Position numbers and translations under genes: made by a program. Below, piece after piece: positions 8,719-17,065 of a stretch of 43,702 nucleotides of DNA. The stretch spans positions 1-43,702 of the forward strand of contig JBBSEF010000018.1 of the NCBI GenBank assembly GCA_038240015.1, in the 5' to 3' direction. Position 1 is the first letter of the stretch, and each line of letters begins with the position of its first letter. Under the pieces are notes generated by a model that saw only the letters and a program-made list of their open reading frames with translations, made no database searches and was not told the origin of the DNA. The DNA is from CAHJXF01 sp038240015 (GTDB taxonomy: Bacteria; Pseudomonadota; Gammaproteobacteria; Burkholderiales; Burkholderiaceae_D).

Positions 8719-9894
8719 TCAAAATTTGTAGAGAAATTCCAGCCCGCCCGAACGCTGAGTGTCGGACTTCGCACCGCTGGATTTCAGGAACACGAAGTGA
8801 TCGGAGCGGTCCGCGCGCAATTCGGCGCGCACTTCAATATTCTTGGTGGGCAGATACGCGATCGTGAAGGTGGCTTCCTTCCACTTCTGCACGAAGCCCG
8901 TGCGATAACCATCGCGGTCGTCAAAATATTCTCCTCGCAACGACGCGCGCCATTGTTCGTTGTACTGATAGTTCAGATAGCCCGCCACGCCTTGCCACTT
9001 GGCTTGTCCGCCGCTGGCGCCGCCATGCTCCTGGGTTCCATAGTCGTAGTTCGCGACCACCGTGAACTGTTCGGTGATCTTGTAGCTGCCGACCAGATCG
9101 ATCAGATTGCGCGTGCCCTGCGCGTCGCTCTTCGGATAGTTGGTCACGCGCTCCCTGCCGCTGTAGAAAGACCCCGTCACGCTGACCGGCTCGATCGGTG
9201 TCCAGATTGCGCCGAGCTCAAGCGTCTTGCTGCCATTGGTATCGGTGACCGCGTCCCAGCCTTGATTGACGCCGCCCAGCACCGTCAACTGATCGTTGAG
9301 CTTGTAGGTTGCGCGCACGCCGGTATGGGTGAACGGGATCGCGTAGCCGAACAGGATCGAGCGCGAAAAATTCGTGTCGGCATCGCTCTTGATGTATTCG
9401 GCCCCGGCGTTGGTGACGAACTTTCCGGCGATGATCGAGAACGGCGCGGCGCCGAAATGCACATATGCCTGGGTCGCGTCGAAGCGCTTCTTGACCCCGG
9501 CGGCAGGGCCTCGCGCCTTGTCGATGGTCCCATAGGCGGCGATGGTATCGGCGTCCTTGCCGATCGTTACATCCACGAGACCGCCGAAGCCATCGTCCGG
9601 AAGTTTCGCGAGTTGCAGATCGATGGCCTGCAAGTTGACCTTGTTGCCGTCGAAGTCGAAGACGCGGCTGTTGATGCCGCTACCGAACTTGCCGGTACCC
9701 AACAAGCGGGTGTAGCCCACATCGATGTGGCCGGTCAGGTCGAACCCCCAGATCGAGAAAATCGCCAGGGGTGGTGCCGGAGCTTCGACCTTGGCGCCCT
9801 CTGCAGGAGCGGTTTGCGCCAACGCTCCCGCCGTGACGAAGGCAGCCGCAATCAACAACAGGCCGGCGCTGCCGGCAAACACTTTTTCTTTCAT
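8719..9894 (-). CDS. Outer-membrane beta-barrel porin (BBP2-like), nitrogen-linked
   Basis: A 391-residue exported protein. ATG at 9894 starts a clear signal peptide (MKEKVFAGSAGLLLIAAAFV...ALA) with CGGAGC about eight bases upstream; the frame extends further but without a better start. The mature part has alternating hydrophobic/polar strands (FDLTGHIDVGYTRLLGTGKF, DATQAYVHFGAAPFSIIAGK) and ends in aromatic FLYKF, typical of an outer-membrane barrel. It resembles the OmpL-like/BBP2 porin group. The substrate is unknown. Its place as first gene of a sigma-54-driven glnK-amtB operon suggests uptake of ammonium or small nitrogen compounds across the outer membrane, which is inference. Confidence 0.8.
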   Translation of the reverse strand: MKEKVFAGSAGLLLIAAAFVTAGALAQTAPAEGAKVEAPAPPLAIFSIWGFDLTGHIDVGYTRLLGTGKFGSGINSRVFDFDGNKVNLQAIDLQLAKLPDDGFGGLVDVTIGKDADTIAAYGTIDKARGPAAGVKKRFDATQAYVHFGAAPFSIIAGKFVTNAGAEYIKSDADTNFSRSILFGYAIPFTHTGVRATYKLNDQLTVLGGVNQGWDAVTDTNGSKTLELGAIWTPIEPVSVTGSFYSGRERVTNYPKSDAQGTRNLIDLVGSYKITEQFTVVANYDYGTQEHGGASGGQAKWQGVAGYLNYQYNEQWRASLRGEYFDDRDGYRTGFVQKWKEATFTIAYLPTKNIEVRAELRADRSDHFVFLKSSGAKSDTQRSGGLEFLYKF

Positions 9895-9934
9895 GCGTAA
9901 AGCTCCGCGAGTGAAACGATCGAACCCAAGTCCT

Positions 9935-9950
9935 CGCAAGAGGTGTGCCA
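9935..9950 (-). promoter_or_regulatory. Sigma-54 (-24/-12) promoter of porin-glnK-amtB
   Basis: The minus strand reads TGGCACACCTCTTGCG. It matches the RpoN consensus TGGCACG-N4-TTGCA at nearly all key positions, with exactly ten bases between the GG (-24) and GC (-12) pairs. Transcription would start near 9925, leaving about 30 bases of leader with a Shine-Dalgarno before the porin ATG at 9894. No convincing NtrC enhancer pair was found upstream. Nitrogen control by NtrC is inferred from the genes. Confidence 0.88.
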
Positions 9951-10146
9951 TGTGCCCTCGGTCCGTTCGCGCGTCTATGCGCCGCCGTCGCGAGCCACTC
10001 GCAAAAGTCGACGCACAGTTTCGAGTCGATGCGTCCGTCATGGGGCGCGCCGCGCCACGGAATTGTGCGCCGGCCTGCTCGGCATCACCGCGCGCCGTAC
10101 TTCATGCGAGTATTCAAGCTGTAGCCTCTCGCCCGACGAAGACCGT

Positions 10147-10947
10147 ATGCTCAATGCACGAACCCGCCGCAGGAAGCCGCTCAAGATCGGCATCACGCCG
10201 CGCCTGCTTCACCCCGAGGCAGGAGCCATCGGGATTCGGTCGAAGCCGGTGATGTATCTCGAAGAGTCGGTCGCGTATTGGGTGATGTCGCGCGACGTGA
10301 TGGTCTTGATGGTGCCGGTGATCTCGCGCGATGCCTTGCTTTCCCGCAGCGACATCAAGCTCAGGGACTACGTCGATCATCTCGACGGGCTGGTGCTTCA
10401 GGGCGGCGCCGACCTGAGCCCCACCAGCTATGGCGAAGAGCCGCTACGGCCCGAGTGGTCGGGCGACAAGACCCGCGACGACTTCGAGCGCGAGCTGCTG
10501 CTCGAGTTCGTCGATGCGAGAAAGCCCGTGCTCGGCATCTGCCGCGGCGCGCAGTTGATCAACGTCGCATTCGGCGGCACGCTCTATCAGGACATTCCCA
10601 CGCAACACGATGAAGCGATCGTGCACCGGCATGAAGAGCGATACGACGCCCATCGGCATGCGATCACGGTCGTTCCCGGCTCGGGTCTCGCGAAGCTCTA
10701 TCCAGAGGGCGCGAGCGGCGATGTGATCTCGATTCATCATCAGGCCGCGAGGCAACTCGGCCGGCACATCGTGGTCGAGGCGCGATCCGAGCCTGACGGA
10801 CTTGCCGAAGCGATTCGACTCGATGCCGACACCTATGTGTTCGGCGTTCAATGGCACCCCGAGTTTCATCGGCCCAACGACGCGACGATGATGGACTGCG
10901 CGCCGATCCTCGAGGAGTTTCTGACTGAAGCGAGGAAGCGCGCGTGA
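10147..10947 (+). CDS. Class I glutamine amidotransferase-like gamma-glutamyl hydrolase (peptidase C26, PuuD-like)
   Basis: A 266-residue protein with the glutamine amidotransferase fold. The nucleophile Cys is in GICRGAQLINVAFGGTLYQD and the catalytic His in FGVQWHPEFH, followed by the usual Glu region. LDGLVLQGGADLSPTSYGEEP is typical of the PuuD / gamma-glutamyl-GABA hydrolase group, which cleaves gamma-glutamyl amides made from polyamines. No other puu gene is nearby, so the exact substrate is open. ATG at 10147 (MLNARTRRRKPLKIGITPRL) is chosen because the upstream part of the frame overlaps the sigma-54 promoter and lacks conserved features. It is divergent from the porin and convergent with emrB (20-bp gap). 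Confidence 0.85.
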   Translation: MLNARTRRRKPLKIGITPRLLHPEAGAIGIRSKPVMYLEESVAYWVMSRDVMVLMVPVISRDALLSRSDIKLRDYVDHLDGLVLQGGADLSPTSYGEEPLRPEWSGDKTRDDFERELLLEFVDARKPVLGICRGAQLINVAFGGTLYQDIPTQHDEAIVHRHEERYDAHRHAITVVPGSGLAKLYPEGASGDVISIHHQAARQLGRHIVVEARSEPDGLAEAIRLDADTYVFGVQWHPEFHRPNDATMMDCAPILEEFLTEARKRA

Positions 10948-10967
10948 AGCGCAGCCTCAGCACAGGT

Positions 10968-12575
10968 TCAGTGCGCTCCTGCCGCCGCTTCGGCGCTGGC
11001 CGCACTCTTGACCGGGCGCGCGAGCCACACGACGCCGATCAGCGCGACGAACAGCAGCGCCGAGACATAGAAGACGTCGTTGGCCGACAGCATGTAGGCC
11101 TGCACATCGATGGTTCGATTGATCGCGGCCAACGCCTGGTCCATCGATAGTCCGTTGGCTTGCAGCCCTTCGATGTACTGCGTCGCGGCCGGGCTGCCGT
11201 TGTTGATCGCCTCGCTCAATCGCGCGTGATGCAAGACTGCCCGGTCCTCCCACAGCGTGGTCGCAATCGATGTGCCGAACGCTCCAGCCGTGATGCGCGC
11301 GAAGTTCGACAAGCCCGACGCCGCGGGAATGCGATCGGGCGTGAGGCCCGACAGCGTGAGCGTGACGAGCGGAATGAAGAAGAACGCGACGGCTGCACCC
11401 TGGACGATGATCGGCCTGACCAGATAGCCGAAGTCGGCCTGCGTGTTGTAGAAGGTCCGCAGGAACAGCGCCAGCCCGAAGATCAGGAACGCGGCCGTTG
11501 CGAAGATGCGCGGGTCGACCTTGCCGATGTATTTGCCGACCACCGGCGACAGCAGGATCGCGAACAGCCCTACCGGCGCGACCAGCAGGCCGGCCTCGGT
11601 CGCGGTATAGCCCATGTACTGCTGTAGCCACAGCGGCATCAACACCACGTTGCCGAAGAAGACGCCGTAGCCGAGTGCGAGTGTCAACGTGCCGGTCCAG
11701 AAGTTGCGCCGCTGGAACAGCCGCAGGTCCACCACCGGATGATCGTTGTCGACCAGTTCCCATACGAGAAAGCAAGCGAACGCGATCGCCGATGTCGCCG
11801 CAAGCCCGACGATGAATCCCGAGTGGAACCAGTCGAGCTCCTTGCCCTTGTCGAGCATGATCTGCAACGATCCGACCCAGATCACCAGGAGACCGAGCCC
11901 CACGCCATCGATCGGCAATTTCTTCGTCGGTGTATCGCGCTCCTTGAAGATGATCCACGTCACCCACGCCGTCAGCAGACCGACCGGTATGTTGATATAG
12001 AAGATCCACGGCCAGGAGATGTTGTCGGTGATCCAGCCGCCAAGCACCGGACCCAATACCGGGGCGACTAGGGTCGTGATCGACCAGATCGCGAGCGCCG
12101 TGCCGGCCTGCGCTTTCGGATAACTCGACAGCAGCAGCGCCTGCGACAACGGAATCATCGGACCGGCGACGAAGCCCTGGACGACTCGAAAGAAAATCAG
12201 CATCGGCAGCGACACCGCGAGCCCGCACATCCACGACGACACGACGAACAGCAACACCGACGCGATGAACAGGCGCACGGCGCCGAAGCGCTGCGAGAGC
12301 CAGCCCGTGAGGGGCAGCGCGATCGCGTTGGCGACCGCGAACGACGTGATGACCCAGGTCGCCTGCGTGCTCGACACGCCGAGGTCGCCCGCGATCGACG
12401 ACAGCGACACATTGGCGATCGATGTGTCGAGCACGTTCATGAAGGTCGCGAGCGCGAGCGAGATGGTGCCGGCGATCTTCGCGGCGCCCGTGAGAGGCGG
12501 ATAGTTGCCGGTCGGTTGCGGCCGCGATGGCTTTTGCGGAGTCGCAGACGTTGCGGTTGGGTTCGCGGTGCTCAT
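10968..12575 (-). CDS. emrB: EmrB/QacA-type MFS multidrug efflux pump (DHA2 family)
   Basis: A 535-residue inner-membrane drug:proton antiporter of the 14-helix DHA2 group. The first helix carries the signature NVLDTSIANVSLSSIAGDLG, then QATWVITSFAVANAIALPLT and motif C-like segments (LAPVLGPVLGGWITD). With EmrA and the outer-membrane NodT-like channel it forms a tripartite pump across both membranes. It is the last gene of marR-nodT-emrA-emrB and is separated from emrA by 154 bp that hold an inverted repeat (12657-12704). The substrate cannot be told from sequence; hydrophobic, uncoupler-like or phenolic compounds are usual. Confidence 0.93.
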   Translation of the reverse strand: MSTANPTATSATPQKPSRPQPTGNYPPLTGAAKIAGTISLALATFMNVLDTSIANVSLSSIAGDLGVSSTQATWVITSFAVANAIALPLTGWLSQRFGAVRLFIASVLLFVVSSWMCGLAVSLPMLIFFRVVQGFVAGPMIPLSQALLLSSYPKAQAGTALAIWSITTLVAPVLGPVLGGWITDNISWPWIFYINIPVGLLTAWVTWIIFKERDTPTKKLPIDGVGLGLLVIWVGSLQIMLDKGKELDWFHSGFIVGLAATSAIAFACFLVWELVDNDHPVVDLRLFQRRNFWTGTLTLALGYGVFFGNVVLMPLWLQQYMGYTATEAGLLVAPVGLFAILLSPVVGKYIGKVDPRIFATAAFLIFGLALFLRTFYNTQADFGYLVRPIIVQGAAVAFFFIPLVTLTLSGLTPDRIPAASGLSNFARITAGAFGTSIATTLWEDRAVLHHARLSEAINNGSPAATQYIEGLQANGLSMDQALAAINRTIDVQAYMLSANDVFYVSALLFVALIGVVWLARPVKSAASAEAAAGAH

Positions 12576-12656
12576 CGTGTGATCTGCACAGTCGTCACGT
12601 TGATCATCAAGTCAGTTCGGCAGTGCACGACTTCCCACATCCACGCGGCGTCGTCA

Positions 12657-12704
12657 CGGCGAAGGCCGGGATCCAAGTTCACCCTTGGGGCCCGGCCTTC
12701 GCCG
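12657..12704. repeat. Dispersed inverted repeat (copy 1), inside the emr operon
   Basis: The arms CGGCGAAGGCCG and CGGCCTTCGCCG are perfect complements around a centre with CCAAG...CTTGG pairing, so the transcript can fold into a strong hairpin. A related copy lies at 40398-40468 with the same arms and the same CCCAAG/CTTGGG interior. Such REP-like units are common in high-GC proteobacterial genomes. Here it sits between emrA and emrB on their shared transcript, where it could weaken read-through or protect the 5' message. That role is inference. Confidence 0.75.
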
Positions 12705-12729
12705 GGGGAGACGCGACGTTCGGTGAAAC

Positions 12730-14112
12730 TCACTGCCGCAGCGCCGCCTGTGCGACTGAGGACGTGCCGCGGTCCGCAGCCGTGACGTTGCCGCCGCTTG
12801 CATGCTGACCGCCGAGATTGGCCGCGATCACGCGCGCGATCAGATCGTCGGCCGCACGGGTGTCGGGCGCGAACGCCTGGGTCTGATAGGAAGGCGCAAC
12901 GCGAGCCGCGATTGGAGTCCCATCGCGTCTCGCACTCGCGAGTTGCTCGCCGCTCTGGTCCGACGTGTCGACTTTCGCGACCACCGACAAGCCGACCCGC
13001 AACGGATGATCTGCGAGTTGCTTCGCGTCGAGCGCGATTCGAACCGGCACGCGCTGGACCACCTTGATCCAGTTGCCGGTTGCGTTCTGCGCGGGCAAGA
13101 GTGAGAACGCGCTGCCAGTTCCGGCGGAAAGGCCCACCACCTTGCCGCTGTACTCGACCTTGCCGCCGTAGAGGTCGGCTTCGAGCGCGACCGGCTGCCC
13201 GATGCGCATCTTGCGCAACTGCACCTCCTTGAAGTTCGCATCGACCCACAGTTGATCGAGCGCGACGATCGCCATCAAAGGCGTGCCGGGCGCGACGCGC
13301 TGTCCGAGTTGCACGGCGCGCTTCGCGACTTGTCCGGATATCGGCGACGGCAATGTGCCGCGTTGAAGCGCGAGGAAAGCCTCGCGAACTTTCGAAGCCG
13401 CGCGCATCACGTTGGGATGCCGGGCAACGCTGGTGCCATCGGTCAGCGTCTGGTTGGATAGGAGCTGTTCCTTCGCGGCGCGAACGCCCGCATCGGCTGC
13501 GGCGAGCGCGCTCTTCGCGCCGTCCAGTTCGGCTTCGACGTGTTGCAACTCTTCCTTCGATACGGCGCCCGATGCGACCAGCGCGGCACGTCGCCGGTAA
13601 TCGTCCTTGGCGCGTTCGAGCGCCGAGCGCGCCTTGATGGTGTCGGCTTCGCGCGACGCGATGTTGGCCGACAGCGTGCCGTTGTTGGCGAACACGTTGC
13701 GCACTTCGCGGACGGTCTGCGCGAGTTGCGCTTCGGCTTGATCGAGCGCGACTCGCGCATCGCTGGCATCGAGGACGACCAGCTCCTGTCCTTGCTTGAC
13801 GATGTCGGTGTCGTCGGCCTTGATGGCGACGACGGTTCCGGCGATCTGCGGCGTGATCTGCACGACATTGCCCGCAACGTACGCATCGTCGGTCGACTGA
13901 TAGTGGCTGCCGACGAGGAACCACCACACGCCATAACCGAGACCGATGACGACGACGACCAGCGCGATCATCGACAGCAGGCGCTTGCGTTTGGCCGCGT
14001 TCTGCCGAGTCTGCTTTGCAGTGGGCGCAACTGCGGGCGTGTCGGACGGCGCGGCCGCTGCGGCAGGAGGTGCAGCACCCGGTTCGCTGGCATTCGATGG
14101 GTTATCGCTCAT
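12730..14112 (-). CDS. emrA: EmrA-type membrane fusion protein
   Basis: A 460-residue periplasmic adaptor anchored by one N-terminal helix (LLSMIALVVVVIGLGYGVWWF, near residue 47). The N-terminus before it is Pro/Ala rich and cytoplasmic. Next comes the first biotinyl-lipoyl half (STDDAYVAGNVVQITPQIAG), a long alpha-helical hairpin (residues about 120-230, many Ala, Glu and Arg), the second lipoyl half (PISGQVAKRAVQLGQRVAPG) and the beta-barrel (WVDANFKEVQLRKMRIGQPV). It links EmrB to the outer-membrane channel. It follows the nodT-like gene by 47 bp. A C-terminal extension of about 70 residues after the barrel is poorly conserved in character. Confidence 0.93.
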   Translation of the reverse strand: MSDNPSNASEPGAAPPAAAAAPSDTPAVAPTAKQTRQNAAKRKRLLSMIALVVVVIGLGYGVWWFLVGSHYQSTDDAYVAGNVVQITPQIAGTVVAIKADDTDIVKQGQELVVLDASDARVALDQAEAQLAQTVREVRNVFANNGTLSANIASREADTIKARSALERAKDDYRRRAALVASGAVSKEELQHVEAELDGAKSALAAADAGVRAAKEQLLSNQTLTDGTSVARHPNVMRAASKVREAFLALQRGTLPSPISGQVAKRAVQLGQRVAPGTPLMAIVALDQLWVDANFKEVQLRKMRIGQPVALEADLYGGKVEYSGKVVGLSAGTGSAFSLLPAQNATGNWIKVVQRVPVRIALDAKQLADHPLRVGLSVVAKVDTSDQSGEQLASARRDGTPIAARVAPSYQTQAFAPDTRAADDLIARVIAANLGGQHASGGNVTAADRGTSSVAQAALRQ

Positions 14113-14159
14113 GGAATATTCCTTGATGAGATCCGCAACCCCCGAAGGAGCCGCGCGAT

Positions 14160-15857
14160 TCAGCGCGCAGCGAGCGGAGCTTGCACCGCGTCCTCGCGGG
14201 TTGCGTCACGACCTGCGTCGCGACCTGCGTCACTTCGCCCGCTGCGATAGCCGCCGCCGAGAGCGCGTGTGAGTGCGACATCGAGGTCGAGCACGCGCGC
14301 GCGCAACTCGGCGTCGGCGCGCTGCTGCTGCAGCACCGAGGTCTGCGCAGTGAGCACGGTGAGATAAGTCGACAGGCCGGCCTTGTAGCGCACGACCGCG
14401 ACGTCGTACGCCTGTTCGGTCTTGATGCGCGCGAGCCGCTGGTCGGCCAACTGCGCGCCGACCGACTGCAGCGACACGACCTGATCGGCCACGTCCTTCA
14501 CCGCATCGATCAAGGTTGCGTTGTACTGCTCGACCGCCGCGTCGTACTCGGCGTTCCTGCCGGCGAGATTGGCGCGCAGCCGACCGCCCTCGAAGATCGG
14601 CAGGCTCACCGCCGGTCCGGCGGAAAAATTGCGGCTCGAGGGATCCAGAAAATGCGACGCCCCCAATGCGAGCAGCCCGGCCGACGCAACCAGATTGATG
14701 TTCGGATAGAACTGCGCCTTGGCCGCGTCGATCTGCCCGCGCGCGGCCTCGACCCGCCAGCGCGCGGCTGCGATATCGGGACGACGCCCGACCAATTCGG
14801 CGGGCAGCGAAGCCGGCAGCACGATCACGGTGCTGCCCTTGCCTTCCCGGGTGTCGATGTCGCGACCGATATCGCGTCCGCGATCGGGGCCCTTGCCGAG
14901 CAAAGCCGCGATCTGATTGCGTACCAGTGCGATCGATTCGTCGATCTGCGCAAGGTCGACGCGCGACGAAGGCAGTGCAGCCTCGGCCTGACGCAGTTCC
15001 GCGTTGGTATCGAGCCCCGCATCGAAGCGCTGCCTGGCGAGAGTCAGCACATTCTCGCGTTGACCGATTGCAGCCAGCGTCACGTCGCGCAAGCTCGCGG
15101 CGCGCTGCAATCGAAACCAGGCGCGTGCGATCGATGTGGTGAGCGCGAGGCGAGCGGCTTGGGCGTCGGCGCCGGCCGCAAGCACCTGCGAGCGTGCGGT
15201 GGCGATCGCGGCGCGATTGCGTCCCCAGAAGTCGATCTCGTAGCGCAGGTCGACGGTCGCCTGATTGAGCGTCCGGGTCGAGCCGCCCAGCGGCGGCGGA
15301 TAGATGTAGTGCTCCGAGAAGCGCTCGCGCATCGAGCTCGCGTTCAGGTCGATGCTCGGCAGGTCGCGCGACTCGACGCCGCGCGCGGCGGCCTGCGCGG
15401 CGCGCAGGCGCGCGTCTGCGAGCCGAAGATCGATCGCGCCGCCATCGACAAGCGCTTCATCGATCAGCGCGTTCAGTTGCGGATCGTTGAACTGTTTCCA
15501 CCAGGAGTCGGCGGGCCACACGTCGCCGGTCGCGTCTGGCGCATTCGCAGCGACTGAGCCCAGTGTCTTCGTGGTTTCGAGTTGCGCGGCGTCGAGTGTC
15601 TGGGCGCGCGTGCGCGATCCGTCGAAACTCGCGCAGCCGCCCAACAACATCGCGGTCACGACCGCCATCCAGACCACGACGCTTTGCAGCAGCGCCCAGA
15701 TCGCGACCTCCGCACTCAACAGCGGCAATAGCGGACGCACGCCCGAACGAACGCCACGCGCACCGACGCGCAAGGCCTCTCGCGGATGAACATGAATCAG
15801 CGTATGCATCATGTGGGTGGTCCTCATTCCAAGAAGGTCGATCAACGCCATCAGCAT
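14160..15857 (-). CDS. RND/EmrAB-type outer-membrane efflux lipoprotein (NodT family)
   Basis: A 565-residue outer-membrane channel of the TolC/NodT group. A long N-terminus leads to the lipoprotein signal VVWMAVVTAMLLGGCASF, with lipidated Cys in LGGC near residue 75. Two repeated alpha-hairpin/barrel halves follow, each with family features (WWKQFNDPQLNALIDEAL, DLRYEIDFWGRN, PAELVGRRPDIAAARWRVEA, ISLPIFEGG-like SLPIFEGGRL). The start ATG at 15857 overlaps the marR stop by seven bases, pointing to coupled translation; a later start nearer the signal peptide is possible. The C-terminus carries short Gly-Arg-Asp-Ala repeats from a small tandem DNA repeat. Confidence 0.9.
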   Translation of the reverse strand: MLMALIDLLGMRTTHMMHTLIHVHPREALRVGARGVRSGVRPLLPLLSAEVAIWALLQSVVVWMAVVTAMLLGGCASFDGSRTRAQTLDAAQLETTKTLGSVAANAPDATGDVWPADSWWKQFNDPQLNALIDEALVDGGAIDLRLADARLRAAQAAARGVESRDLPSIDLNASSMRERFSEHYIYPPPLGGSTRTLNQATVDLRYEIDFWGRNRAAIATARSQVLAAGADAQAARLALTTSIARAWFRLQRAASLRDVTLAAIGQRENVLTLARQRFDAGLDTNAELRQAEAALPSSRVDLAQIDESIALVRNQIAALLGKGPDRGRDIGRDIDTREGKGSTVIVLPASLPAELVGRRPDIAAARWRVEAARGQIDAAKAQFYPNINLVASAGLLALGASHFLDPSSRNFSAGPAVSLPIFEGGRLRANLAGRNAEYDAAVEQYNATLIDAVKDVADQVVSLQSVGAQLADQRLARIKTEQAYDVAVVRYKAGLSTYLTVLTAQTSVLQQQRADAELRARVLDLDVALTRALGGGYRSGRSDAGRDAGRDATREDAVQAPLAAR

Positions 15858-16333
15858 GTCGGCCCCCGATTGGCGAGCATGCGTCGCAGGAAACTCTTGA
15901 ACAGTTCGAGTTCGTCGACCGAAAAACCTTCGAGGTGTCGGTTGAGAACCTTGACGATCGCAGCGACCAGACGCTCGGCCATGCGCTTGCCGGCTGGTGT
16001 CAGCTCGAGCTCCACACGGCGGCGATCGTCAATGCTGCGGGTCCGCACGATCAATTCCTTCGCTTCGAGACGATCGAGCATCCGCGTCATCGATCCGCTG
16101 TCGCACTCAGTTCCGCGAGCGAGCATCGCAGCGGTATCGCCGCGATCCTTCAGAATCATCAACAGCACGCCCCACTGTTCGTACGTCACGTCGTGATCGG
16201 CGATCTCGCGCTCGACCGCGGCGCTCAACATAGAACGCACGCGCTTCAACAACCAGCCGATGCTCTCGTCGATAGCAAAGTTGGACGCGTGATACAGAGC
16301 GGCGGGTTTGACGGAGGATTCTCGGGGAGCCAT
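15851..16333 (-). CDS. MarR-family transcriptional regulator of the emr operon
   Basis: A 160-residue winged-helix protein of MarR length. The DNA-binding core reads VTYEQWGVLLMILKDRGDTA, then DSGSMTRMLDRLEAKELIVR (recognition helix) and the wing SIDDRRRVELELTPAGKRMA, with a C-terminal dimer helix. Such proteins repress efflux genes until a phenolic or other small ligand binds. It is the first gene of marR-nodT-emrA-emrB and faces an FMN reductase gene. The shared 162-bp gap holds a double palindrome at 16381-16413, its probable operator. It is closest in type to EmrR/MprA-like regulators. Confidence 0.92.
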   Translation of the reverse strand: MAPRESSVKPAALYHASNFAIDESIGWLLKRVRSMLSAAVEREIADHDVTYEQWGVLLMILKDRGDTAAMLARGTECDSGSMTRMLDRLEAKELIVRTRSIDDRRRVELELTPAGKRMAERLVAAIVKVLNRHLEGFSVDELELFKSFLRRMLANRGPTC

Positions 16334-16380
16334 GAAGGTTTCTTTATTGACGATGACTGCGAACCAGGACTGCGTAGTGA

Positions 16381-16413
16381 CTGCTTAGGCAGCAATATAC
16401 GCTGCCTAGGCAG
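16381..16413. promoter_or_regulatory. Double palindromic operator, probable MarR binding sites
   Basis: Two copies of a 12-bp palindrome, CTGCTTAGGCAG (16381-16392, one mismatch in symmetry) and CTGCCTAGGCAG (16402-16413, perfect), lie with centres 21 bp apart, two helical turns, on the same DNA face. The whole 16379-16415 segment is itself a near-perfect inverted repeat. It sits in the gap between marR and the divergent FMN reductase gene, with TATATT (minus) and TATACA (plus) elements within or beside it. Repression of both directions is the natural reading, but is not shown. Confidence 0.85.
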
Positions 16414-16495
16414 TCATTGCCTATACAGAATATTTTTGGGTGCCATATCGGAAGGCGTATAACTTCGGCGCCAACCTCAAACCAAAAGGAAAATC

Positions 16496-17065
16496 ATGAC
16501 CACTTCGTATCGAATCGCCGTCGTCGTCGGCAGTCTCCGCAAGGGCTCGCACAATCGCAAAGCCGCGCTGGCGATGAAGGCGCTCGCGCCGCCCGAACTC
16601 GCGCTCGACATCGTCGAAATCGGCGACCTGCCGCTCTACAACGAGGACCTCGAAGGCGAAGGCAAGACCGCGCCTGAAGCGTGGACTCGGTTTCGCGAAG
16701 CGGTGCGCGGCTGCGATGGCGTGCTGTTCTTCACCCCCGAATACAATCGCAGCGTGCCGGGTTGTTTGAAGAACGCGATCGACGTAGGCTCGCGGCCCTA
16801 TGGCAAGAGCGCCTGGTCCGGCAAGCCCGGCGCGGTCATCAGCGTGTCGCCCGGCGTGATCGGCGGCTTCGGCGCCAATCACGCGTTGCGCCAATCGATG
16901 GTGTTTCTCGACGTGCCGATGATGCAGCAGCCCGAGGCCTACATCGGCGGCGCCGCCAAGCTGTTCAATGACAAGGGCGAGCCGGCGAGCGAGGACACGA
17001 AGAAGTTTTTCACGGCCATCATCACGAGCTATGCGGCGTGGGTAGCGAGGTTCGCGAAGAAGTGA
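16496..17065 (+). CDS. NADPH-dependent FMN reductase / quinone reductase (ChrR-like)
   Basis: A 189-residue flavodoxin-fold protein. The FMN-phosphate loop GSLRKGSHNRKAA is near the start, and TPEYNRSVPGCLKNAID is the family signature. Relatives reduce quinones, chromate or azo dyes with NADPH in the cytoplasm. AAGGAAA lies just before ATG 16496. It diverges from marR across the double operator, so it may be induced together with the efflux pump by quinone-like toxic compounds, a pairing that makes chemical sense but is inferred. Its last 37 bp overlap the patatin gene on the other strand. Confidence 0.92.
   Translation: MTTSYRIAVVVGSLRKGSHNRKAALAMKALAPPELALDIVEIGDLPLYNEDLEGEGKTAPEAWTRFREAVRGCDGVLFFTPEYNRSVPGCLKNAIDVGSRPYGKSAWSGKPGAVISVSPGVIGGFGANHALRQSMVFLDVPMMQQPEAYIGGAAKLFNDKGEPASEDTKKFFTAIITSYAAWVARFAKK

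Noticed and set aside
9951..10146. NtrC enhancer upstream of the sigma-54 promoter
   Set aside because: No GCACC-N5-GGTGC-like pair was found with acceptable match on either strand; only the promoter itself is claimed.
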